Shown here in pieces: positions 28,001 to 36,941 of a DNA stretch of 64,000 bases. Within the stretch, counting starts at the first letter, position 1. Every line of letters begins with the position of its first letter. The position numbers were made by a program, and so were the translations under genes. The notes below the pieces were generated by a model. It was not told the DNA's origin and did no database searches. It was given only the letters and a program-made list of their open reading frames with translations. Source of the stretch: Methanosarcina barkeri str. Wiesmoor (GTDB taxonomy: Archaea > Halobacteriota > Methanosarcinia > Methanosarcinales > Methanosarcinaceae); contig NZ_CP009526.1 in NCBI RefSeq assembly GCF_000969985.1, positions 186,001 to 250,000 of the forward strand, written 5' to 3'.

Positions 28001-30208
28001 TCACTTTGCCACTTTTATATAATTTGATTTTGTTTTTGTACTATTTCCTGCTGCATTTGTTGATGTAAGTTTAACCGTGTAAGTTCCTGCAGCTGAATAT
28101 GTGTGTGTTGGACTCTTTTCTGTTGACGATGTCCCATCTCCAAAATCCCATTTCCACGAAGTTGGTGATCCTTTGCTTGTCTCCGTAAATGTTACATTTA
28201 ATGGAGCGTTTCCTGAGAGCGTCGAGCCCCAAAAATCTGCAACAGGAGCTTGGGAAGTTTCTGTTACTATAATATACTTTGATTTCGTTGTTGTGTTACT
28301 ACCTGCTGCATTGCCTGCTGTCAGTGTTACTGTGTATTTTCCTGTGGCTGAATACTCATGAGTTGGGTTTTTAGTTGTTGAAGTTTCTCCGTCTCCAAAA
28401 TCCCACTTCCATTTAGTTGGTGATCCTGTACTTTTGTCAGTAAAAGTAACGTTTAATGGGGCATTTCCTGATTTTGGAGATGCAGAAAGTGCAGCAGTCG
28501 GAGTTGGAGATGCAGAAAGTGCAGTAGTCGAAGTTTGCGAAGTTTCTGTCACTGTGATATACTTTGATTTTGTTGCCGTGTTGATGCCTGCCGCATTGGT
28601 TACTTTTAGTGTTACTGTGTATTTTCCTTCTTTGGAATATTTATGCGTTGGATTCTGTATGAATGACTTTGATCCATCTCCAAAATCCCATTTCCATTTG
28701 GTTGGTGATCCAGTACTTTTGTCAGTAAATTTAACTTTTAATGGTACTCTTCCTGAAGTAGGAGATGCATAGAATGCAGCAACGGGTTTTTTTGTCACTG
28801 TGATATACTTTGATTTTGTTGCTGTGTTGATGCCTAGCGCATTGGTTACTTTTAGTGTTACTGTGTATTTTCCTTCTTTGGAATATTTATGCGTTGGATT
28901 CTGTAGGAATGATTTTGATCCATCTCCAAAATCCCATTTCCATTTGGTTGGTGATCCTGTACTTTTGTCAGTAAATTTAACTTTTAATGGCACTTTTCCT
29001 GAAGTAGGAGATGCATAGAATGCAGCAACGGGTTTTTTTGTCACTGTGATATACTTTGATTTTGTTGCTGTGTTGATGCCTGCTGCATTGGTTACTTTGA
29101 GGGTTACCGTGTATTTTCCTTCTTTGGAATATTTATGCGTAGGATTCTGAAGGAATGACTTTGATCCATCTCCAAAATCCCATTTCCATTTGGTTGGTGA
29201 TCCTGTACTTTTGTCAGTAAATTTAACTTTTAATGGTGCTCTTCCTGAAGTAGGAGATGCAGAGAATGCAGCAACGGGTTTTATTGATCCAGATTTATAA
29301 ACAACTAGAGGAAGGTTATCTGAACAAATGCTGCCTGTTATGTTTTTATATGGAGAATCGGAAATTCCATCCCTGTTTTTATCTACTGCGGTATTGGAAA
29401 ATCCTGTACCATCAGGTTTTCCCCAGAAGTTGCCTCCTATATAAGGGCCACCCACAATATTAGTACCTGCGGTTTTTTTGGTATAATAGGTATTTCCGAT
29501 TCCATTTCTAATAGTCATACTATTGTCATTGAAGTAATTGTTGTAAATGTGATTAGTGTCGCTTCTAGGACAGACATAAAGCCCATAAACACTATTATCT
29601 TGAATGGTATTGCCTGAGAATGTGTTGCCGTCAGAGTTACCAACATGGATCCCACGACCGTTACCAAAAGCCGTATTTCCTGAAAGGGTATTGTCTGTAG
29701 CAGTCCCCAGTACAATTCCATATTCCCTATTGTTCGTAGCTGTATTCTTTGAGATTTTATTCTCTTTGGAACGCAGGAGATAGGTTCCGTAACAGTTGTT
29801 CAAAAGTTCATTGTTCTCAACTATGCAGTTACTACACGAAGACAGACAGATTCCTGCATTGCCAGACCGGGTTGCTCCTACAGTCTTAAATCCAGTTATT
29901 TTTATGTTGTTTCCCTGCAGGAGGAGCACACTGGCCCCTGAACTTTTGGCTTTGATCATCGTATTATCAGGGTTTCCGGATTCTGACCGGATTGTAAGAT
30001 CATTTTTAGCTACTATGATATTTTCAGTATAGGTTCCGGGTTTTACGGTAATTATATCGCCGGAAGACGAACTATTCACAGCATTTTGAATAGAATCTCC
30101 TGGCTGCACTATAATCTCAGTTGCAGCTCCAAGACTTGATATTAATGATAATATGAAAATAGCTACTATCAAAGTGGTCAATTTTTTTATTTTAATCCCT
30201 CCTTCCAT
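28001..30208 (-). CDS. Surface protein: NosD-like beta-helix plus five PKD domains
   Basis: A 735-residue secreted protein: signal peptide (~10-28), a right-handed beta-helix domain (~30-300) of NosD/CASH type with repeated N-x-I-x-x-N turns (NNELLNNCYGTYLL), then five PKD domains. PKD1-3 are nearly identical to each other (WKWDFGDGSKSF), PKD4 differs, and PKD5 resembles the last PKDs of the gene at 23103-26387 (TSWKWDFGDGTSSTEKSPTH), showing exchange between the genes. Likely a cell-surface glycan-binding or adhesion protein. ATG 30208 is preceded by weak ribosome signals; GGAGGG occurs just inside the frame. Confidence 0.88.
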   Translation of the reverse strand: MEGGIKIKKLTTLIVAIFILSLISSLGAATEIIVQPGDSIQNAVNSSSSGDIITVKPGTYTENIIVAKNDLTIRSESGNPDNTMIKAKSSGASVLLLQGNNIKITGFKTVGATRSGNAGICLSSCSNCIVENNELLNNCYGTYLLRSKENKISKNTATNNREYGIVLGTATDNTLSGNTAFGNGRGIHVGNSDGNTFSGNTIQDNSVYGLYVCPRSDTNHIYNNYFNDNSMTIRNGIGNTYYTKKTAGTNIVGGPYIGGNFWGKPDGTGFSNTAVDKNRDGISDSPYKNITGSICSDNLPLVVYKSGSIKPVAAFSASPTSGRAPLKVKFTDKSTGSPTKWKWDFGDGSKSFLQNPTHKYSKEGKYTVTLKVTNAAGINTATKSKYITVTKKPVAAFYASPTSGKVPLKVKFTDKSTGSPTKWKWDFGDGSKSFLQNPTHKYSKEGKYTVTLKVTNALGINTATKSKYITVTKKPVAAFYASPTSGRVPLKVKFTDKSTGSPTKWKWDFGDGSKSFIQNPTHKYSKEGKYTVTLKVTNAAGINTATKSKYITVTETSQTSTTALSASPTPTAALSASPKSGNAPLNVTFTDKSTGSPTKWKWDFGDGETSTTKNPTHEYSATGKYTVTLTAGNAAGSNTTTKSKYIIVTETSQAPVADFWGSTLSGNAPLNVTFTETSKGSPTSWKWDFGDGTSSTEKSPTHTYSAAGTYTVKLTSTNAAGNSTKTKSNYIKVAK

Positions 30209-30446
30209 TAAAAGAAGTTTTGGGTGAAACTTTCATTTTAAATAAAGAGAGTTTACACTGAATACCTACATGAATGCACAAATATAAAAAGTATTTTCTT
30301 ATTCAAAGAATTTGTTTACCTTTTGTAATATTCCTTAAGTAAATTTCATTAATTGAGCTGGAATCCAAATAATAGAATATAAATATGCTGAAATTATACT
30401 ATATTGGATAAATTAAAAATCTAAAAAAATATTACCCATGTAATTT

Positions 30447-30534
30447 ATTTGTATTAGGACAATTCAAGTTACTTAACTTAATAGAATATTATTTGCATTA
30501 GGATAATCCAGGTCACTTAACTTAATAGAATATC
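30447..30534. repeat. 44-bp tandem duplication
   Basis: Units 30447-30490 and 30491-30534 share ATTTG-ATTAGGA-AAT and TTAACTTAATAGAATAT with few changes. They lie in the 608-base AT-rich spacer upstream of both the surface gene (leftward) and gerW (rightward). No other feature was seen in this spacer. Confidence 0.75.
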
Positions 30535-30816
30535 TTATTTATAGGTTATTGACTTATTTTTATTAATCAAATATTCATTACTTCCAAAAGAAGGGAGACT
30601 TAAACTTGAGGCGCCCACATAAAAAACAATAGCCTTTAAAAACGATAAAAATAAGTTACTTTCTGAAATTAAAACTGACTTCAAGTTATTAGGTGCAGAA
30701 CTACTCAAATATGATTAAATCCAAAATTAATGTATTCAAAGTTAGACTAAAACTAAAAAAATGAAAACCTTTATCATCGTTATCTACGAAATAATATACA
30801 AAAAGGGGATGAAAAG

Positions 30817-31284
30817 TTGGGTGTAGAAGCCACTATTAAAGAAATTGCAGGTGAACTTGAAAGGATAGCTACTACTAAAACCGTAGTTGGGGACCCTATT
30901 ACTGCTGCAGGGAAAACAATTATTCCAATTTCAAGAATTACAATGGGTTTTGGAGCAGGTGGGGGAGAAGGCAAGAAAGACACTGAGTCGGGATATGGAG
31001 GAGGTGGGGGAGCAGGCGCGAAGATAGAGCCTGTGGCATTTATTATGCTTTCTGAAGAAGAAGCCAGAATCTTCCGGCTCTCTGGACGAAGCGATGCCGG
31101 TTCAATCCTTAGCTCAATTCCTGATCTTGTGCCTGAGATTATGGACAAGCTCAAAGGCATGAGAGGTAAGAGCAAAAAAGAAGAGGAATTGCAGGAACAG
31201 GAAATTAAAGGAAGGGAAACTCCGGAAAAAGAAACTGGAGAAGGACCCAAAATCAAGATTGAAGAAGAGGAATGTTTCCACTAA
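30817..31284 (+). CDS. gerW: GerW/YtfJ-family protein
   Basis: A 155-residue member of the GerW (YtfJ) family, named for a Bacillus spore protein; its molecular function is unknown. Visible: a helix (~5-20), TVVGDPITAAGKTIIPISR (about 21-39), a glycine-rich stretch (FGAGGGEG, GYGGGGGAGA), PVAFIMLSEEE (~72-82) and a charged Lys/Glu tail (~118-155). The start is TTG 30817 with GGGGATG upstream. It is followed after 118 bases by a DUF2953 gene, the same pair as ytfJ-ytfI in Firmicutes, so the partnership is ancient and not spore-specific. Confidence 0.85.
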   Translation: MGVEATIKEIAGELERIATTKTVVGDPITAAGKTIIPISRITMGFGAGGGEGKKDTESGYGGGGGAGAKIEPVAFIMLSEEEARIFRLSGRSDAGSILSSIPDLVPEIMDKLKGMRGKSKKEEELQEQEIKGRETPEKETGEGPKIKIEEEECFH

Positions 31285-31363
31285 AGTTTCCACTGGAGTT
31301 CTGGAACTAAAGCCTATTTAGGGGACTTTCCAGAGATAAGAATTAAAAGTCTCTGGGTTTTCA

Positions 31364-31387
31364 GGATAGTCAGGACTATCCTTTTCT
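31364..31387 (+). terminator. Hairpin with T-run between gerW and DUF2953 gene
   Basis: GGATAGT (31364-31370) pairs with ACTATCC (31375-31381), loop CAGG, followed by TTTTC. It ends about 16 bases before the next ATG (31403), so it could terminate the gerW transcript or partly attenuate the downstream gene. Confidence 0.5.
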
Positions 31388-31402
31388 CCCTAACCTGTTA
31401 AT

Positions 31403-32317
31403 ATGCTGGTAATCACTTTTCTTCTGCTGGTTATTCTGTTGATTTTATTCATACTTTTTACAGCAATAGGTCTCACTTTCAGACTTAACGTCTTGAGTCT
31501 GGAAGAAAAGAAAGAACTTAGAGGCATATTCACCGTAAAATGGCTGCTCTTTTCCCATACCTTTTCCATAGAGGAACCCGGGGAAAGCGAAAGCTTTCCT
31601 GAAGAATCGGAGAACTCGAAAAAGGACAAAATAGTAAAAGAGGAGCAAAATGAGATTGATCTGAAGAAAACTGAAAAAGTACGAGTCACTACAGAAACAC
31701 AGAGTAAGGCTGAAGTGAAGAAAAAAAGGGAGATTGAAGAAAAAGAGATCGAAGAGAAAAGAAGAGAAGTGGATGAGGCTAAAGAAAAAAGAAGAGAAGT
31801 GGGTGAGAGTAAAGATAAAAGAAGGGAAGGGAATGAGAATAAAGAAAAATGGAGTATAATTGCAAAGATAAGAGGGAAAAAAAAGCCTGAGACTGAAGAA
31901 GCTCCAGAATCAGGAATGCCCCCTAGAGAAATGCTTCACTGGGGTCTGGAGGCATTCAGGTCTCTTAGAAAACCTCTGTTTCATCTATTTTCCAATTTGC
32001 TTAATGGGATAAAAATTAAACGTTTGGAATCTGACGTGACATTTGGCCTTTCCGATCCAGCAGACACAGGCATGCTCTGTGGATTTATACATACCATTGC
32101 AGGACTGGCCTACAGCCGATGCAGGCATTGCAGTTTTTCCATTAACCCTGTGTTCATGAATCCGATGGTGGACTTCAGGGGGAGTATGGAGATTCGTGTA
32201 AGGATATATTCTCTGATTTTTCCAATGCTTAAATTCATGTTTAACAGGAAAACTTTATCTTTTACTTATTCGATTATTAAGGAAAAACTCTGGGGGAAAC
32301 GGAAGTCTAGTTCCTGA
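31403..32317 (+). CDS. DUF2953 membrane protein
   Basis: 304 residues: an N-terminal membrane helix (~2-24) followed by LTFRLNVLSLEEKKEL, a long low-complexity Lys/Glu stretch (~60-175, units of EKRREVxE, predicted coiled or disordered), then a C-terminal DUF2953 domain (~190-300: SDVTFGLSDPADTGMLCGFI, FRGSMEIRVRI). DUF2953 proteins are YtfI-like and accompany GerW. The charged insert resembles the charged tail of the GerW protein, and the two might interact. ATG 31403 has no clear Shine-Dalgarno element, being just after the hairpin. Confidence 0.8.
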   Translation: MLVITFLLLVILLILFILFTAIGLTFRLNVLSLEEKKELRGIFTVKWLLFSHTFSIEEPGESESFPEESENSKKDKIVKEEQNEIDLKKTEKVRVTTETQSKAEVKKKREIEEKEIEEKRREVDEAKEKRREVGESKDKRREGNENKEKWSIIAKIRGKKKPETEEAPESGMPPREMLHWGLEAFRSLRKPLFHLFSNLLNGIKIKRLESDVTFGLSDPADTGMLCGFIHTIAGLAYSRCRHCSFSINPVFMNPMVDFRGSMEIRVRIYSLIFPMLKFMFNRKTLSFTYSIIKEKLWGKRKSSS

Positions 32318-32367
32318 GCTAACGGAAGTCTAGTTCCTGAACTAACGGATGTTCAATTCCTAAGCTT
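32299..32367. repeat. 23-bp tandem repeat at gene end
   Basis: Three units (32299-32321, 32322-32344, 32345-32367) of ACGGAAGTCTAGTTCCTGA + RCTA; the third is degenerate. The first supplies the last codons of the DUF2953 gene. Each unit includes an imperfect GGAA..TTCC dyad. Confidence 0.75.
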
Positions 32368-32396
32368 TATGAATAGGTAATGAGGTACAGATATAC

Positions 32397-33362
32397 ATGA
32401 TTAAAGTAGTGACTCCATCCAGACTCCATCTTACCCTAATAGATCTCAATGCAGAGATAGGCAGGGTCGATGGGGGAGCGGGAATCACCCTGGAATATCC
32501 CGGCCTGGTAATTTCTGCAACTAAAGCTGATAATATAGAGATCATCGGTAATTCTCTTCTAGCAGGTAAAATGCAAAAAGCTGCACAGGCCATTCTTCCA
32601 ACAGGAAAAGGAATAAAGCTGCATATTAAAGATAGTCTTCCTGATCATGTAGGGCTCGGTTCCGGGACCCAGGCCGCACTATCGACAGCAGTAGCCGTAA
32701 ACAAAATTTATGGACTGGAAAAAAGCGTTAGGGAACTTGCAGTCGCAGTTGGAAGGGGAGGCACATCCGGTATAGGGGTTGCTGCTTTTGAAAATGGTGG
32801 CTTCATTCTGGATGGGGGGCATAAGTTCAAGGAAAAGGGTGCATTTTCTCCTTCTTCAGCCAGCCATGTGCCTCCTGGTCCGGTTCTTTTCAGAAGAAAC
32901 TTTCCTGACTGGCCTATTGTCCTTGTAGTTCCTAAAGGAAAGGGTGCTCACGATGCGGAAGAAGTGGATATTTTCAAGAAATATTGTCCAATTCCCCTTG
33001 CCGAAGTTCAGGAAATTTCCCACGTAATTCTCATGCAGATGCTTCCTGCACTTGTCGAGGAAGACCTGGAAAGTTTTGGCAAAGCGATTAACCACATCCA
33101 GACTGTAGGTTTTAAGAAAAGGGAAGTCGGACTTCAGTCACAGCCTGTTCTGGATATCATGAATTACATGCGTGACAACGGCGCGAGTGGCTCAGGCATC
33201 AGTTCTTTCGGGCCGGTAGTTTACGGAATTGTCGGAAGCGTCGAGGAAGGCAAAAGACTCCAGCAAGAAACTCAGCGCATGCTTGATGAGTCCCTTGGCG
33301 GGCGAGTCCTGCTCACAAAGGGAAGGAACCGGGGTGCGGACATCTCTGGAGGTCCGGATTGA
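32397..33362 (+). CDS. mptG: Beta-ribofuranosylaminobenzene 5'-phosphate synthase
   Basis: A 321-residue GHMP-superfamily enzyme that joins 4-hydroxybenzoate or 4-aminobenzoate with PRPP to make beta-RFA-P, an early committed step of tetrahydromethanopterin biosynthesis. The start TPSRLHLTLIDLNAEIGRVD and the glycine-rich GHMP loop LPDHVGLGSGTQAALSTA (about 80-97) are typical, and length fits. ATG 32397 follows GAGG. The TGA overlaps the TTG start of nop5 (TTGA), linking C1-cofactor synthesis with the snoRNP genes in one transcript. Confidence 0.92.
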   Translation: MIKVVTPSRLHLTLIDLNAEIGRVDGGAGITLEYPGLVISATKADNIEIIGNSLLAGKMQKAAQAILPTGKGIKLHIKDSLPDHVGLGSGTQAALSTAVAVNKIYGLEKSVRELAVAVGRGGTSGIGVAAFENGGFILDGGHKFKEKGAFSPSSASHVPPGPVLFRRNFPDWPIVLVVPKGKGAHDAEEVDIFKKYCPIPLAEVQEISHVILMQMLPALVEEDLESFGKAINHIQTVGFKKREVGLQSQPVLDIMNYMRDNGASGSGISSFGPVVYGIVGSVEEGKRLQQETQRMLDESLGGRVLLTKGRNRGADISGGPD

Positions 33363-34369
33363 AAATCAATACCTGGTTTGGAAATCTTGAAACCGCCAGA
33401 GCCGGAGAAATTCTGGAATCAAGACTTCTTTCAAAAGACGTCCGGGAGCTTGCACTTCATTCTCTTTCTTTAAGGGATAACAAGTCAGATCTTCCTCCTG
33501 AAGGCTTTGACCTCAAAAATGCAGCTATCAAATCCGGGTTTGTAGAATCCACTGCTGAGTATTACTCTCTCTTGCACGAAGTTACTCTGGAGGCGGCAAA
33601 ACTTCAGGTCTCAGGCTCTCTTACTCCTGACCAGCGAATTATTCAGGCTGTAGAAGCCCTGGATGATATAAATGAAACCACAAATGCTCTGTCAGAGAGG
33701 CTTTCTGAATGGTATGGAGGTTATTTTCCGGAAAGCGGGTTAGTCGGAGAAAACCTTGCGCTTTTTATTGTAAAATACGGTTCACGTGAAAACGTCGGCT
33801 CTGAAGATCCACTTTATTCGAAAGCTAGGAACTCAATGGGTGCAAAACTTGAACCTGCAGATGAAGTACTCCTTAAAGGTTTTGCAGAAAACGTGTGCAG
33901 CCTCTATGAAAGGAGGCGACAGATCGAGGCTTACATTGAGAACAGCATGGAACTGGTTGCACCTAACCTGAAACTTATTGCAGGCTCAATGCTCGGGGCA
34001 AGGTTGATAAGTCTTGCAGGGAGCCTCGAAAAACTTGCTGAGTTTCCCTCCAGTACCATTCAAGTTATAGGAGCCAGTAAGGCACTTTTCAAGCATCTTC
34101 GGGCTCGAGCTCCATCTCCAAAGCACGGGATCGTCTACAGCCACCATCTAATAAATACTGCGCCCTGGTGGGTAAGGGGAAAAGTAGCAAGAGCCGTTGC
34201 ATCAAAACTTTCTCTTGCTGCGCGCATTGATTTTTATTCCGGAGAAATAAATCCCTCTCTTACGGAAAAACTTGAAGCGAAAGTCCTGCAGATCAGGACT
34301 TTGAACCCCAGGTCTCCTCAAAAAAGGCAGGAAAGTGGAGCAAAGCCAAAGAAAAGGAGGAGAAAGTAA
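33359..34369 (+). CDS. nop5: C/D box RNP protein Nop5 (Nop56/58)
   Basis: A 336-residue Nop5, the scaffold of archaeal C/D box sRNPs that position fibrillarin for 2'-O-methylation of rRNA and tRNA. There is an N-terminal fibrillarin-binding domain (~1-110), a coiled coil (~115-210) and the Nop domain (APNLKLIAGSMLGARLISLA, then GASKALFKHLRARAPSPKHG and YSHHLINTAPWWVRGKVAR), ending in a basic tail KPKKRRRK. TTG 33359 overlaps the previous stop, and fibrillarin begins directly after its TAA. Confidence 0.95.
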   Translation: MKINTWFGNLETARAGEILESRLLSKDVRELALHSLSLRDNKSDLPPEGFDLKNAAIKSGFVESTAEYYSLLHEVTLEAAKLQVSGSLTPDQRIIQAVEALDDINETTNALSERLSEWYGGYFPESGLVGENLALFIVKYGSRENVGSEDPLYSKARNSMGAKLEPADEVLLKGFAENVCSLYERRRQIEAYIENSMELVAPNLKLIAGSMLGARLISLAGSLEKLAEFPSSTIQVIGASKALFKHLRARAPSPKHGIVYSHHLINTAPWWVRGKVARAVASKLSLAARIDFYSGEINPSLTEKLEAKVLQIRTLNPRSPQKRQESGAKPKKRRRK

Positions 34370-35050
34370 ATGCCTGAAGTTAAAAGGCTATCGGATGGGA
34401 TCTTTGAAGTTATAAAAGACAAAAAACAGCTTGCTACAAAGAACCTTGACCCTGGAAAAACCGTTTATGGAGAAAAACTGATTGCAGTTGAAGGAGTCGA
34501 GTATCGGACATGGGATCCTCGCAGGAGCAAGCTTGGAGCCATGGTCCTGAAAAAATTTAACATTCCACTCACGAAAAATTCAAAGGTACTCTACCTCGGG
34601 GCGGCTTCAGGTACAACGGTCAGCCATGTTTCTGATATTGTTTCGGAAGGTGCAGTTTACGCCGTTGAATTTGCCCCAAGAAGCATGAGAGATCTTATAG
34701 GACTTGCATCGAGGAGAAAAAATATCCACCCGATTCTGGCTGATGCGGGAAAACCGGACAGTTACTCCCATCTTGTTGAGCCTGTGGATCTTATTTTCCA
34801 GGATGTTGCACAGCCAAACCAGGCAGAGATTGCTGCAAGGAACGCAGTTCGTTTTTTAAAAAGGGAGGGATATCTCCTGCTTTCCATTAAAGCGCGGAGT
34901 ATAGATACTGTAGCAAAACCAAAAGAAGTTTTTAAGGCAGAGGTGAAAAAACTCGAACAGGCTTTTGAGCCCAGGTTTGAGATTCTCAATGCAAAGGACC
35001 TGATGCCCTATCACGAAGACCATCTTGGAGTCCTGGCGAAGTTGAAGTAA
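34370..35050 (+). CDS. flpA: Fibrillarin-like rRNA/tRNA 2'-O-methyltransferase
   Basis: A 226-residue archaeal fibrillarin, the SAM-dependent catalytic subunit of C/D box sRNPs. The SAM loop YLGAASGTTVSHVSD (about 75-89), acidic motif VYAVEFAPRSMRDL, catalytic Asp region ILADAGKPDSY, IFQDVAQPNQ and SIKARSID are all present. It starts at ATG 34370, immediately after the nop5 stop, with GGAGG inside the nop5 end, so the two are translated together in the expected partnership. Confidence 0.96.
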   Translation: MPEVKRLSDGIFEVIKDKKQLATKNLDPGKTVYGEKLIAVEGVEYRTWDPRRSKLGAMVLKKFNIPLTKNSKVLYLGAASGTTVSHVSDIVSEGAVYAVEFAPRSMRDLIGLASRRKNIHPILADAGKPDSYSHLVEPVDLIFQDVAQPNQAEIAARNAVRFLKREGYLLLSIKARSIDTVAKPKEVFKAEVKKLEQAFEPRFEILNAKDLMPYHEDHLGVLAKLK

Positions 35051-35239
35051 CACGCCTATTTTTCCAGGTGTTTTCTGGTTTTTCAGAAGAAAGAGTAGAA
35101 TATCATGTTTCAGTGGACTCTTTTCAGTGGACTCTTCAAACCCTTTAAAAATTTCATGAATATCTATTTTGCAGGCTCTATGTTAACAGATATGAGCCTC
35201 TAAAGGGGGTCAAGCATTTTAAGAAGCATTCTGGGCTTT

Positions 35240-35785
35240 TTACCTTTTGATGCTTACCAGTAATCTTTTTTTCGTTACGGGTACCAGCTTTTTCCACTCT
35301 ACTACGGCATCTTCGTAGAACTCATATTCGTCTACAGTTTTATCCGATAATTTGCCATCCACTTCATATACATAAAATCCCTCTTCTCCATCCGTAGAGA
35401 CAACCTTGACTCTGTTTCCCATTTTCTTAACTTCCACGGCAGCCACGCTTTTCAGAGCCTCAAGCAGAGTCGTACCCTGTTCAACCTCAAGTCTCTTGTT
35501 TTCTGCAAAATGGTCCAGAAAAGAATAGATATTATTCAGTTTGATACCTATCATATGAGTATTTCCGAACTTTTTTCTTTCTACAAGATTGGCTTTTTCC
35601 AATATTTTCACATGTTTGGCCGCCACAGGCACAGAAATTCCTATTATTCTTGCCAGGCCGGATATATGCATATCTCCTTCACTCAGGTGTTCGAGAATTG
35701 AGAGGCGTGTGTCGCTTGAAATAGCTTTGAAAAGGTTTTCTCTGCCGCCGTTCATTCCAGAACTCTGCATAACGTCTACTACCAT
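35240..35785 (-). CDS. ArsR-type winged-helix regulator
   Basis: 181 residues. N-terminal winged helix (~16-85: LFKAISSDTRLSILEHL, MHISGLARIIGISVPVAAKH as recognition region, LVERKKFGNTHMIGI), then a helix and a C-terminal domain (~105-181) with FYVYEVDGKLSDKTVDEYEF, probably a sensor. The metal-binding Cys of classical ArsR (ELCVCD) are absent. It is transcribed away from the DUF2162/ExbB/DUF2149 operon across a 463-base gap, so it is a candidate regulator of that system. GTG and ATG near 35785 compete for the start. Confidence 0.75.
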   Translation of the reverse strand: MVVDVMQSSGMNGGRENLFKAISSDTRLSILEHLSEGDMHISGLARIIGISVPVAAKHVKILEKANLVERKKFGNTHMIGIKLNNIYSFLDHFAENKRLEVEQGTTLLEALKSVAAVEVKKMGNRVKVVSTDGEEGFYVYEVDGKLSDKTVDEYEFYEDAVVEWKKLVPVTKKRLLVSIKR

Positions 35786-36173
35786 GATGAACTCTATTTT
35801 ATCTAAAATACTTATAATTATTGCTTTTATTAGAACAAGTAAAGTAAACTACCATATCTTATCATTGCCTTTTTTATATTTAATTTTAACAAATTTACTT
35901 TAATTACCGATTTTTTATATCTTTATTTCTATATCATTGCCTATTAAGATGAGTGTGTTTTTACATAATATTTGTTAAATTCTAATTTTAATTTAATATT
36001 TATGTCAATTGATGCCGTTTTTAAGAAAGGCACGAAGTTACTATTTTACTATTTTACTATCTTAACTTCTACACATTCTCTGATTTTAACTTATATAAGT
36101 ATTTGTCCCATTCCAGTAGAAAACAGGGAGATGATAAACATTTAGTTTCAAAAATGCACTCAATGAGCCTTTG

Positions 36174-36216
36174 TTACCCAAAAAGGTAACAACTATTACC
36201 CAAATACCAGTTTTTA
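36174..36216 (+). promoter_or_regulatory. Shared 43-bp promoter element, DUF2162 operon
   Basis: Contains TTACCCAAA twice, 22 bp apart (36174 and 36196), with a GGTAACAA half that makes TTGTTACC-N6-GGTAACAA a dyad (36172-36193). It aligns without gaps to 41794-41836 upstream of the CobN-like gene at 33 of 43 positions. A TATA-like TTTATTTAATTTTA follows and the DUF2162 start is 33 bases on. The rest of the 463-base gap (35786-36173) is AT-rich with nothing recognised. Confidence 0.55.
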
Positions 36217-36248
36217 TTTAATTTTACTATAGATGCTCAGAAGGTATT

Positions 36249-36941
36249 ATGGACTCTGCGGCATTAACTGTGATAGGAATATTGATAGGTATCCTTGTCT
36301 TCGGGATTAAATCTGGGATAGGATGCGGATTTTCAAACATAAGTACAAAAGAAATTTTTGCAATTGGAGGTAGTTATTTTCTTCTGGCCCTTTTATTCGG
36401 AAGCATTGCTGACCATATAAGCCTGGAAGCTTTTGAGAAGTTTTCTTCAATGGGTATGGGAATCCATGTATTTGTCTCTCTGCTTCTTATAGTGACCGGG
36501 ATTTACACCCAGAAAAAGTGGAATTTAGGAAAAGATGTTTCCAGACACACTTTCCTCGCTATATCCATACCCTGTCCTGTCTGTCTGGCAGCTCTTGCAG
36601 TCTCCTGCATACTGCTTTCAGAAAGCCTTGACCTTTCCGGGATAAAAGTAGGGCTTCTTGTTGGGGTTGCTTTTTTTATAGCAGTGGTGGCTTCTTCTTT
36701 TCTTTTCAGGTTTGGAAAAGTCCGGTGTGGGAAAACCCCTGAAACTATGGGCAGTGCAATGATGCTGATAGGGATTTATTATCTCTTAGGAGCTCTGCTT
36801 ATCCCTGCGTATATACAAACAAAAAAGATGAACCTTGTTTCAACCGGAGGAGGAGAAACGGGAATTATACCCCTCATGGCTTTTGGAGTCATTGTCCTTG
36901 CAGGTTTTTTCCTGGAACGTATACGGAGGCATGATCTTTGA
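36249..36941 (+). CDS. DUF2162 membrane protein (putative transporter)
   Basis: 230 residues with about six to seven hydrophobic helices across the whole length. Conserved-looking features are GIKSGIGCGFSNIS near residues 19-32 and IPCPVCLAALAVSCILL (~109-125), a Cys-rich intramembrane segment reminiscent of LysE/Cyt-like or thiol-handling transporters. Family DUF2162 is found in methanogens next to ExbB-like and DUF2149 genes. First gene of an operon; its TGA overlaps the TTG of the next gene. Substrate unknown; with a CobN-like surface protein in the same neighbourhood, metal or corrinoid is the best guess. Confidence 0.8.
   Translation: MDSAALTVIGILIGILVFGIKSGIGCGFSNISTKEIFAIGGSYFLLALLFGSIADHISLEAFEKFSSMGMGIHVFVSLLLIVTGIYTQKKWNLGKDVSRHTFLAISIPCPVCLAALAVSCILLSESLDLSGIKVGLLVGVAFFIAVVASSFLFRFGKVRCGKTPETMGSAMMLIGIYYLLGALLIPAYIQTKKMNLVSTGGGETGIIPLMAFGVIVLAGFFLERIRRHDL

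Noticed and set aside
36172-36193. NrpR nitrogen operator
   Set aside because: NrpR sites are GGTA-N6-TACC; here the halves are in the opposite order (TACC-N6-GGTA), and the genes are not nitrogen genes.
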